This document shows positions 33,301 to 41,800 of a stretch of 64,000 bases of DNA, piece after piece. The stretch comes from an uncultured Oscillospiraceae bacterium (GTDB lineage Bacteria; Bacillota; Clostridia; Oscillospirales; Oscillospiraceae), in the NCBI GenBank assembly GCA_947587485.1, contig CANPXZ010000001.1:25683-89682 (forward strand), in the 5' to 3' direction. The notes below the pieces were generated by a model, which saw only the letters and a program-made list of their open reading frames with translations, did no database searches and had not been told where the DNA came from. Each line of letters begins with the position of its first letter. Position 1 is the first letter of the stretch. The translations under genes were made by a program, and so were the position numbers.

Positions 33301-36300
33301 CGGCGTCGGGACCAGGTGCGCGACGGAGTCAGCGTTGCCTTCATTCGGCAGCGGCAGCACATCCGTCACGCGGCGGATGACAAGGCCGGACGTTCCATCG
33401 CCCTCGCTTACGGACGGGTCGGCGTAGAACCCGTTCATCAGGATTTTCCGCTCATATTTCATGATGCGGTCAGGCAGCGTGCTGTCGTTCGCCGTCAGGT
33501 AGGCGAGCAGGTCCCCGGCGTGCTTCGCCTGGATCGCATACATCTCCTGCGCAGCCAGCGCACGGCCCTGCTTGAACGTCACCTCGTTATAATCCTTATT
33601 CTTGTCATCAGACGTGTGCGAATCCGTATAGACCGTGAACACGCCCTTCGCGCCCGGGACAGTGACTCCATTCCCATCCGCGTCACGGATGATCAGGTCA
33701 CCGTTGCCGGCTTCCGTCTGGTCCTGCACGGACATCAAAATGCTCGGATTGGAACGGGTGCAGACGCACACGTTGGTCATGGCAAGGTCGAGGTCCGGGT
33801 TGTCCCGGAACAGGCGCCAGATATCACGCTCCACGCGGTACGCGCCGGCAAACGGTTCAACGCCGGAACTGTCCAGGTAACTGCCAAGGCCGTCCAGCAG
33901 GCCGCCTTCAGCACAAAGGGCATCATGGATCTCGGCTTTCAACGCCTCAGGGTCTCCGGTCACGAACCCGTTCCGGTTTTTCGTGCCAAGCTCGACACAG
34001 CGCAGCTCTTCGAGTTTTTCGCCAACAGTCCGTCCGTCGCTGCACTCGACAGCCAGCAGCGCGGATTTCCAATCCGAGCCGTCGTAAGAGCCCGTGCCGG
34101 CAAACATCTGCATGTACAGGTTCAGCTGTTTGTCCAGCGGGGATTTCAGGGCATCGTCATGGGCCGAGCCATGGTTGAACATATAGGTCTTGAGGTAGTC
34201 GTACACGAATTCGGTCCGGAATTCGTCCTCGTCCTCGATATCCGTGTTGACGATCTTGGACACGATGCCCTTGTTGCCGGACTCCGTATCGCCGATCTTG
34301 TCCCACTTCTGGAGCGGCTGGAACTGGCCGTCCTCGTTGAAATGCCCGAATTTGTTTACCGCCCGCTTCGCGACGATATACCCGTCCTCCATGTTGTACC
34401 CCAGGTTAATCATGGCAAACGTCGCCGGGGAATACATCAGGGATTTTTCCGCGCCATTGGTGCTCAGCTGGGCGCGGTCAACGGCCTGCCCACCCTTGTG
34501 AGGCATAAACTTGGCGTCGATCCCGCCGTTCACGAAATCGAGCACGCCCATGGACACCAAAACTGCAGACGACTCCGGGCCGGCGCCGTTCAGCACGGTC
34601 AGCTTGCCAGTGATCGGGTCGAACTCAACGCTGTCCGTCAAAAATGCCACGGCACCGATGTTGCGGGCCGAACCGGTCAGGATGGAATCGAATTTCGGGT
34701 TCTCGGTCTGCAGGCCGACACGGGACCCCTTGCAGTCGGACCGCCGTATGTTCTTGCGGGAAAACTCCCCGGTGATATTTGCACCATTCATCTGGTCCAG
34801 GTTGAGCAGCATCCCGTACAGGCCAACATTCTCGTCGATGTCGACACGGCTCAGGACGACACGGTTCTCAAACATCTTGGACTGAGTGAACATCAGGTTG
34901 GCGACACGGCGCGCCGCTGCCTCGCCCTCGTGGCTATGGTCGATAAAGATATTGATATACTGACCGCTCCCAGGCTGCGTCTGGTTCGTGACAAAATTGG
35001 ACAGGTACTGGTTCGCAGCCTGGCATTTGGCCTTGTCCTCCAGGATATACGTGTTGGTCCGGTAGCACTTGGACAGGGAGTTCGCGCTCACATTGGCGAA
35101 AAACACCGCCTGCATCAGCTCCGGTTTCGACGCCGTGCCGTGGTGCGTGGCATGGTAGATCCCCAGGCACCGGTCCAGGTTGTCCAGCACAGACATCTGG
35201 TAGCTGAAGATCTTGACCCGGTCACTCATATTGAGGCCGGAATGGTTATACCCGTCGTAGTTCTGCACCTTGCCGGAAAGCCCGTAGTACCGGTTCATCA
35301 CGACGGCCTCTTCTTTCCGCACGCCATGGATCGAAGATTCCGTGTCAAGCGGGCCGAAGGCGACCTCGTTGCGCATCTCACCCGTTACAGGATCGATCAC
35401 GACCTCGCTGGTCACATGTACGTATTTTTGTTCCGTAATGACGGTCCCAGTCGCGTCGCGAAGAAACACGCCGGTGGCGTCCCGGGAAGGGACCTCGATC
35501 TCCTGCGCAGTCAGGTCATCCGCCGTCGTATCCTCAACGACCGGCCGGATCCACGCCTGCCGTTCCGTAAACGGACCCAGTTTCAGGACCGTGTCGCCGG
35601 ACTGATTCTGGTAATACAGCATGCCGGTTTCCGTCATGAACAGGTTCGACGGGTCATAGCCGTTCCCGTCCGTTTGCCGCAGGAAGTTGTGGACGCGGGT
35701 CATTGCCGCAAACTGCAGCGGATGGGTCGCCTTCCAGACGGCACAGCGGTACGTATCATAGTCATTCGGGTCATAAAGCCCATCGGGGCCGCGGCGATCG
35801 CGTGTCATCCACTCAAACGTCAGGTCGACGCCGGGATTCTGCACCGCAAATGTGGCGTCAAACCATGCCCGCTCGTCACGGGTCGACTGGAAGTTCGAGG
35901 CATCCTCGTCAGGTTCCAGCGTCTCGTTCACGGACACCGGGTCCTGCCCCTCTTCCGTTGCCGCCTCAGACAGGTAGGCCCCATTCTCGTCACGAAATGC
36001 CTGACGCATCTCGCTGCGCTCATTGCTATTGGAGGTCCTGGAATTGGTCGCGGGCCAGCGGACGAACGACCGAACATTGAAGGCCTCCGGTGCATAGATC
36101 TGAACGGTGATGGACCGGGCTGCGGCCAAGCCAATCTGGTTGGAGACCGTCGGATCACCGACATAGGCAACCTCGTTCGTGTATGAAAGCAGCCGTAACA
36201 AATTGTCGTAATCATCCGGCATGATCCCGCTGGACGCATGCCGGCACATGTTGGCCTTGATCAGCACGTTGCCATTCTCGGTATAACCATAGACCTGATC

Positions 36301-38682
36301 CAAAGCGCCGTTCAGCGTGGGACTGTCAGGATCAGAAATGTCGTCCAGCATCTCGCGGATCACGCGCTCAGAGTATTCACGGTCCAGCGTCGGGGCGGCT
36401 TCCAGGACTTCGCTGGAGAGTGTGTTGTCACGCTGGTTCAGCAGGCTGACGTCGTTCGCAAGGCTGCTTGTCACATCCAGGACCAGTTTCCCAAGATAGG
36501 CGTGGTAAACATGCCGGGCGGCCGTATAGCCGGTCACGTCGGCTCCATAACTGGTATTCAATTCCCGGGCCGCCAGAGCTTCCAGGCGCTTGGAAAGCTC
36601 CCGTTCCACATCGGAGGCCGTACTGCCGCGCCGCATCCGGTTCGCCAGCATATAAACGGCATCGCCGAACGTGAAATCGGAATCGTCCGGCTTGGTGCAT
36701 CCCTCGCATTCTTCGGCGATAAACGTTTGGATGATGGACACCATCCGCTCCCGGTTCTCCGGCCGCAGGAAACCCGCCCGGGCCACGGCCTTCGAGGCTT
36801 CCATGTCGTCCTGCAGGGCTTTGATGACCTTCTCGGTGTTGACGGTGCCGGACGGCGTGTTGATGAATTCAGACAGGTCCGCGGCGCCGGTATTGCCGAC
36901 GCTCCGTGCCATCTTCACGACGCTCACGTCACGCCCAGCCATTTGCACCGGGTGGTCCCAGGCGTCAAACGTCTTCCGCATCCCATCGACCATTTCACGG
37001 GTGATATTGTGCATCTGGACGTACTCGTTCGACGTCACGCTGTTCGTGCCGTTGGTCTCAGCGTCAGCGGAAGCGCGGAATGTCCGGTTCGTAATGGAAT
37101 ATGGGTCATAAGACCCGGACACGATGTCACCGGCCACAGGTTGGACCGCAAGATTCTTCGGAATGTAGTCCAGGTACGGATAAAACGAGAAGAACCGCGT
37201 CGGATTGGATTTGGCCCGGTTGATATCATGGGTATGCTCGCCCGTAACGTATAAAAGGGGCAGGAACCCGCCGGTCTCCCGCTCCACATAGGTCTGTGGC
37301 GCAAAATGGATCTCAAACTCATGGGAGGACATCTTGTCACGCACGGTCGAGAACACATGTTCGATATAATCAAAGTAATACCTGGCATTGGCGTTGACCG
37401 CCTCGGCTCCGTTGATCTGCGGATCGCCAAACACCGTCTGACCGAACTGCACGCCGCCGATCTGCCGGTCAAACATCGAAAACGCGACGGACAGATCCTC
37501 AGGCTCCAGCTCACGCTGGGAATACTTGTCCATCAATTCCGCCATCCGCCAGCCGAACTGCAGCTTCATGTCGGAACCGACCTTCTGCGGGTCATAAGCA
37601 TAGACGCGGACACGCTGCTGTTCGGTCCGCAGGACTTCACCGGTGGACTCGTACTGGCCGTTCTCGCCGGAATTGTCATACATCTCCGTTGTCACGGTCT
37701 GGACACGCTCATAACTCGCCCCGCGGACGAAATTCTCGTCGTTCCGGTCATGGACAATGAACATGTCGCCCTGGGCGCCAAACATGTCGCCAACGGACCG
37801 CGTCAGGTATTCACCATGGAACCGGGAGCTCGCCACCTGCAGCAAAGACTTCTGCGTGTCGAACTGCAGCACGGCATTCATGTTCCTGCTCCCGGAAAAC
37901 TGCTTCACCATGGAATACAGGCCAAGCCGCCCCGCCGCAGGAGTCCCGGACCGGCGCAGCGACCGGAACTCAGGCATCAGCGGGCTGATCTTCAGGCAGT
38001 CGTGCGCCCGCCCCGGCCTCATCCCGATGTCACGCACAAAACCGCCATCGGAAGTCTGAAGCTGTTCATCCGGCGCATGGTAGGCGTACAGGTCATGGTC
38101 CGTATCGGCAAAGCTCTGCCCATCGGCCGTCACGCCGGCCGTCAGGTCGAACGACCGGACAGACCGGACGACCCTGGACAGGACGCTGTCCGGGTCCTGG
38201 GGATCCAGGATCCGCTGGAACTCTGCTTCAGTCATGGCGGCTTTCGTTTCATCGTTGAGCTTGACGCTGCCATCCGAGTTGCTGACCAGGTGCTTCATGA
38301 CCATGTTCTGGAGAGCCTCGGAATTCAGGATCGCCTGCCGCACGAACCCAGGCACGACGTCGCCGGTCAGGGAATCTCCACTCACAGTCCCTGTTCCGTC
38401 GGCATTCGGGACGGTGAACCGGCTGATCAGGTTCTCGTTCTCCCCTTCCGTCACATACTCAATAAGGCCCTGGTCCGAAGCCCGCATCGCCATCTGGTCG
38501 CGGGCGGCCCCAAGACCGTCAGGATGGATGGTGTTGATGTCACGAGACCCTTCGATCCCATAATCATGCAGCATCTCCTTCAGGACGATATAGTAAACCA
38601 TGTCGGCCTGAAGTTTGTTCCGGATATGCCGGTCCTTCGTAGCGCCGCCATGGCCATATTCCCTCAAATCGTCTAAAATCAT
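30319..38682 (-). CDS. Giant single-chain two-barrel RNA polymerase-like protein
   Basis: A ~2787-aa protein with hallmarks of both large RNA polymerase subunits in one chain. Beta-like: GYNMEDGYIVAKR (~1428), corresponding to GYNFED in RpoB, then DKIGDTESGNKGIVSK (~1460-1476), whose two lysines match the RpoB active-site pair, with one extra residue between them. Beta-prime-like: LVNRSPGQTTGCIRAL (~2096), INPACATIFDGDFDGDTVG (~2128-2144) with the DFDGD metal-binding aspartates, an Ala/Gly-rich possible bridge-helix zone (~2475-2500), and GPITQNFLDAKQN (~2518) resembling the trigger loop. The first ~1300 residues are largely unassigned. I start at the ATG at 38682 (MILDDLREYGHGG): GAGGAGG is 8 bases upstream, and the track start at 38730 lies at or before the transcription start. 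It follows the coupling-protein gene and its terminator. No sigma factor gene is visible nearby. Substrate and template are unknown; a YonO-like or QDE-1-like enzyme is the nearest known type. Confidence 0.85.
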   Translation of the reverse strand: MILDDLREYGHGGATKDRHIRNKLQADMVYYIVLKEMLHDYGIEGSRDINTIHPDGLGAARDQMAMRASDQGLIEYVTEGENENLISRFTVPNADGTGTVSGDSLTGDVVPGFVRQAILNSEALQNMVMKHLVSNSDGSVKLNDETKAAMTEAEFQRILDPQDPDSVLSRVVRSVRSFDLTAGVTADGQSFADTDHDLYAYHAPDEQLQTSDGGFVRDIGMRPGRAHDCLKISPLMPEFRSLRRSGTPAAGRLGLYSMVKQFSGSRNMNAVLQFDTQKSLLQVASSRFHGEYLTRSVGDMFGAQGDMFIVHDRNDENFVRGASYERVQTVTTEMYDNSGENGQYESTGEVLRTEQQRVRVYAYDPQKVGSDMKLQFGWRMAELMDKYSQRELEPEDLSVAFSMFDRQIGGVQFGQTVFGDPQINGAEAVNANARYYFDYIEHVFSTVRDKMSSHEFEIHFAPQTYVERETGGFLPLLYVTGEHTHDINRAKSNPTRFFSFYPYLDYIPKNLAVQPVAGDIVSGSYDPYSITNRTFRASADAETNGTNSVTSNEYVQMHNITREMVDGMRKTFDAWDHPVQMAGRDVSVVKMARSVGNTGAADLSEFINTPSGTVNTEKVIKALQDDMEASKAVARAGFLRPENRERMVSIIQTFIAEECEGCTKPDDSDFTFGDAVYMLANRMRRGSTASDVERELSKRLEALAARELNTSYGADVTGYTAARHVYHAYLGKLVLDVTSSLANDVSLLNQRDNTLSSEVLEAAPTLDREYSERVIREMLDDISDPDSPTLNGALDQVYGYTENGNVLIKANMCRHASSGIMPDDYDNLLRLLSYTNEVAYVGDPTVSNQIGLAAARSITVQIYAPEAFNVRSFVRWPATNSRTSNSNERSEMRQAFRDENGAYLSEAATEEGQDPVSVNETLEPDEDASNFQSTRDERAWFDATFAVQNPGVDLTFEWMTRDRRGPDGLYDPNDYDTYRCAVWKATHPLQFAAMTRVHNFLRQTDGNGYDPSNLFMTETGMLYYQNQSGDTVLKLGPFTERQAWIRPVVEDTTADDLTAQEIEVPSRDATGVFLRDATGTVITEQKYVHVTSEVVIDPVTGEMRNEVAFGPLDTESSIHGVRKEEAVVMNRYYGLSGKVQNYDGYNHSGLNMSDRVKIFSYQMSVLDNLDRCLGIYHATHHGTASKPELMQAVFFANVSANSLSKCYRTNTYILEDKAKCQAANQYLSNFVTNQTQPGSGQYINIFIDHSHEGEAAARRVANLMFTQSKMFENRVVLSRVDIDENVGLYGMLLNLDQMNGANITGEFSRKNIRRSDCKGSRVGLQTENPKFDSILTGSARNIGAVAFLTDSVEFDPITGKLTVLNGAGPESSAVLVSMGVLDFVNGGIDAKFMPHKGGQAVDRAQLSTNGAEKSLMYSPATFAMINLGYNMEDGYIVAKRAVNKFGHFNEDGQFQPLQKWDKIGDTESGNKGIVSKIVNTDIEDEDEFRTEFVYDYLKTYMFNHGSAHDDALKSPLDKQLNLYMQMFAGTGSYDGSDWKSALLAVECSDGRTVGEKLEELRCVELGTKNRNGFVTGDPEALKAEIHDALCAEGGLLDGLGSYLDSSGVEPFAGAYRVERDIWRLFRDNPDLDLAMTNVCVCTRSNPSILMSVQDQTEAGNGDLIIRDADGNGVTVPGAKGVFTVYTDSHTSDDKNKDYNEVTFKQGRALAAQEMYAIQAKHAGDLLAYLTANDSTLPDRIMKYERKILMNGFYADPSVSEGDGTSGLVIRRVTDVLPLPNEGNADSVAHLVPTPEDGAFLCDNMPGIRFVDVGKMAEQLVQGLSKRPDMKAMNEAVDALGEGDFSKLFALAAGTKSGDVTPQESENAIQRMFTASVGRYGGAYMVLPENMAPVNASVDIGLKTKGENGAVVPAFVDLKGYAMLDGEEKSVVPAFLSAREIPDQDTGLSVSPVDDRKQFQIFKSILAGAVVEKIGEMHDGSQRYASTGNCVNASNALLKTLKETYADCPNQKSMSLENMNGWLKKNVYRTVTPNSLTCVWNGNPTLEIDEAGLSFEKAKSLGILKPKASLSREELSQIPDTYEFMSQRYEPLTDNDFILVNRSPGQTTGCIRALRVKITSEDGKGLEINPACATIFDGDFDGDTVGVSYPAHPVALKDDPETYERLWPRAREVMKDRLTMQGNMCHKADYTTLETPNGVSIEFVHPLFIAKNADYAVALYNMKQPGLDGKPVCGYDIGKEMDRTTAMANMLEHLRQCAYDAENVAAGKISPDAGRNIILARMEQITALHGMFGDTGVAKFHAGDDRNARDDRTLNAGWNGILKEFDEASKVLFTGDPLQSAARLDLKAVSKMDRETFSHLSAAYRDMPAYMTDPSLMTHGKSACETLYHIISDANISKKGKEPQLNALLKFAGVHEDCGGHLSVAKNADGKFELLYDGQPSVAGKFEPDKGIFDPEIRMDHHNAKSDVAPSRFFTQSESNLVAQGCKSDGTGLGGAAAQKLQKIMAPLGYGETGLRMSGPITQNFLDAKQNVQRCATNMNIGKTILNSIVGFGCVQEFADADLKSKDPDSLYGGQFTVQSQRPLSRDECTKQMDNFLISIGQPGFSKIDMAIMNAVLSEYETVSKSGPCVKNPVRTADEHYDASYASMYGTDDGYPELLDKLATEKRGIYSNGIYSGQVDTGYLMGRLMERTASEIERNSQCAHTSEFVEQFREAAKQVSRSSLEQQGSSRHTVVVESEAPFVPVAAKPVPTRNTSYHDNLFAMLGSNDSVQDDDPEDKQTKCPVDDM

Positions 38683-38730
38683 CTCTAGTTCCTCCTCACA
38701 ATCTTTCATGATCGGCAAAACCGTCTCCAT

Positions 38731-38761
38731 ATATTATATACGGCCCGGCGGCTCCTGTCAA
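38731..38761 (-). promoter_or_regulatory. Perfect-consensus sigma-A promoter of the polymerase gene
   Basis: Minus strand TTGACA (38756-38761), 17 bases, TATAAT (38733-38738). The -10 sits in GTATATAATATATGG, 13 of 15 matches to the palindromic operator seen at two other promoters. Transcription would start near 38726. Confidence 0.85.
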
Positions 38762-38773
38762 TTGGAAACGCGA

Positions 38774-38809
38774 CAAAATAAGCCCCGTACCGATGCCGGT
38801 ACGGGGCTG
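38774..38809 (-). terminator. Rho-independent terminator after coupling protein
   Basis: Minus strand AGCCCCGTACCG pairs with CGGTACGGGGCT, followed by TATTTTG. It separates the coupling-protein gene from the polymerase gene. Confidence 0.85.
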
Positions 38810-38822
38810 TTTTCAGGCATTT

Positions 38823-41800
38823 TTACAGGTTGCCGTCCACCTGGGCTCTGGCCATCTTGCGGGCGAACTCGCCGCGGCAGAACGGCCACTCACCGTCGAA
38901 CGACGCCAAGAACTTATAAAACGCGTCAGTCACCAGCAGGTCGTTCCGAACCTTGGTCAGCGTGTCGTCATCCGCGCCGTTCACACGGGAATTCGGGTCA
39001 TCGGAGGCATTGCGCATGCGCTCCGCGTCGGCCGACTGGTCCTGGAACTGGATGTACAGCTGGCCACGGGTGCTGGAGAGCGCCCTGGTCTGTGTATCGA
39101 CACGGAAGAAGTTCGGATCCTGCGCGAACATGTTGATGTTACGGGCGTAAATGTCCGAAATGATCGCGTCCAAAGCGTGGTTGACACCATATGGGCCGAC
39201 CAGGTCACTCCGGGAAATGCTCTTGTTGGCGTAGATCTTCCGGTCCGCATCCTTCTGGCGCTGGATCGTCGGATCAGACGCCATGGCGTTGTTGACCGAG
39301 TTGTCAGCCTCCGCCGTCTTGGTATATGCCGTCTGCTCCGGCTCGACGTCAAGGACGTCCGGGGAGGCGTTCTCCTCACGCTGTGTCAGGTCCAGGTTTG
39401 GGTTCAGCATCTGGGAAATCAGCTCCATGATGCTGTCGGAATACACGTCAATGTCCAGCTTCTGGATCTCGTCATCCGTCAGGCCGTACACGTCCTGGTA
39501 GTACTCCATGGCCCGGGCGGCCTTCGCGGCCTGGTTCAGGCGCTTCTCGAACATCCGCATGAAGTTCGGCTGGTTCTGCTTCACGTCGAAGTCTTTCGCC
39601 GTGGACAGGCTCGGGATCGTCTGCAACGTATACTCTTTGCCGGGATTGATAATGGTATTCTTGAACAACCGCCAGCTCATGGGCAGCGCCGTCTCATTCC
39701 GGTTCCAGATGGGCGAATCGCCGGCACGGAACACGATGGAATTGCACGGCGGGATGGAAGCCATATCATTGTAGGAGATGACCGGCTCTTCCTTCGTGGT
39801 CATGGTGTAGCTGATCTTGCCCTCGTTGGCCGTGAACTTCGTCATGGCCTCAACGTCCTGGGTCACAGTCTTGGAATCACGGTACGTCTTGTGCCGCACG
39901 CCGGACATCTTGGACAGGGTCTCGATCATGGAGTCGTCCGTGGACTTCAGGAAAATGATGTTGGACGTATTGCCCTGCACGATCTTGTCAACGGAATCAC
40001 CGTACACGTCTTTGAGCTGCTGCAGCGTCTGCAGGATCAAAGTAAACTGCTGCTCCTGGCCAAGGCCGATGGAAAGCATCGTCTCAAAGCCGGAAATACC
40101 GTGTCCCTCAGACTGCAGGTTACCCAGCTCATCCAGCATGTACCGCGTCTTGTACAACGGCTTCTGGTTGGATTTCGTCATGTAGGACTGATCAAAGTTC
40201 AGGTCAACCAGCTGCTTGATCAGGATCAGGATCAGCTTGGCGTATTTCATCAAGTGCGGGGGCGTCACCAGGAATACCATCTTGCACTTCTCCTGGTAGC
40301 GGGCAAACACCGACGTGAAGATGTTGGTCTTCACCATGCCACGCTGCAGGAGCTCGGCCCGCTTCTCCGCCTTCTCCTCGTCAGAGAGGCCTTCCAGCTG
40401 CGGCGCAACTTCGAGCAGGTTCAAAACGGTATCCTTGTCGAACGTGCTGGGACGCTTTTTGAAAATGATCGTCCCGTCATTCTTCCGGACCTTGATCATC
40501 TCGGTCAGGAAACCGTTCTTGACGATACGTGTGCCCAAAATCGGGTCCTTCATGTAGGTCCGGCCGTCATAGCTGGTCTGGTAGTCCTTCTGGAACTCAA
40601 AATAAAACGTCTTCACCAGCATGTCGGCGCCGTTGTCCTTGATGCGCAGGCGGATATACGCCTTGTCGTTCTGGAACACGCCCTTGAAGAAATACTTGGC
40701 CCAGCCTTCACGGGAGACCGTGTCATCGTGGACAAAATCTTTGCCCAGGGACTTGGTGAAATTCTCGTCCTCGTAGGCGTCCCACAGGCACTGCATGCCG
40801 ACCAAGTGCTGCGATTTCAGGTAATCCATGTGGAACCGCACGCCAAACCGGCGCGGGAACGACAGGCCGGCCAGATCAACGTTCTGCGCAATGGTGCCGG
40901 ACGTCAGGGTCGAGATCGTCGGATCCGTGAAGAAGGACATGGCGGTGATGGCGATACCGTAGACGGACGCGATCATCTTTTCCGCGCCACCCATGGCCTT
41001 CAAGGCGTTATCCGCGTTGGTGACCAAGGTCCGCATCGAGTTCTTGGGCAGCCTTGCCGTCGCGTTGAAGAACAGCGTCAGCATGTCAGGCTCCTTGCCG
41101 CCCTCCCAGATCGGCATCTTGTCCAGGGCGTCATTGGCCATCTTGTCCTGCTCTTCAGTCGAATACGGCTTGCCGGAGTCTTCAGCCTCCTTGATCTGGT
41201 CCTGTACGACATGGGCCGGGTCCTTCTGTTTCTTGGAGGACATCTGCACGAATAACTGGTAGCAGTTATATAGCGTCACGCGACCCCACATCTCGTCGAT
41301 CTTCTGCTCCAGGACCTTCTTGTCGGTATTTTTCACCGCCGCGATCCGGCGCATTTCTTTTTCCTCTTCCAGGTAGTAGTCGATCAGGCCGTAGGCGGCA
41401 CGCTTGAAGGCGTTGTTTGCGGCGTTCGGCCACAGTGGGTCCTCGCCGCCGTCAACGGGGAAGAAGACCTCAGCAATGTTCTCAACGTACATGGCGCACT
41501 TCGTGGAGTCGCCGTTCCGGGCCGACTCAGCGGCCAGCGCCAGCGGGTTGTAGATGTCCGTCTTCATCGGGTTGATCAGGTTGAACTGCACGATCGTGAA
41601 CCCGCGCACCGTACCCCGGACATAGTTCTTGACCAAAAGCTCGCCCTTCGGGTCATTGATGACCATGTTGTTGGGCCGGATCTCACGAGTCCACATGTCG
41701 ATCGTCGGCTCAATGATGGTCTGGCCTTTACCGGCACGGGTGATGGCCAGCACCATGGTGTTGACGGGCGCCGTGTCGACGATGTAGACGCCGCCGGGGC

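Noticed and set aside
31783-36186. 1467-aa plus-strand ORF opposite the polymerase gene
   Set aside because: It is an antisense frame kept open by GC-rich codon bias; it lacks a ribosome site and the minus-strand protein has clear RNA polymerase motifs.
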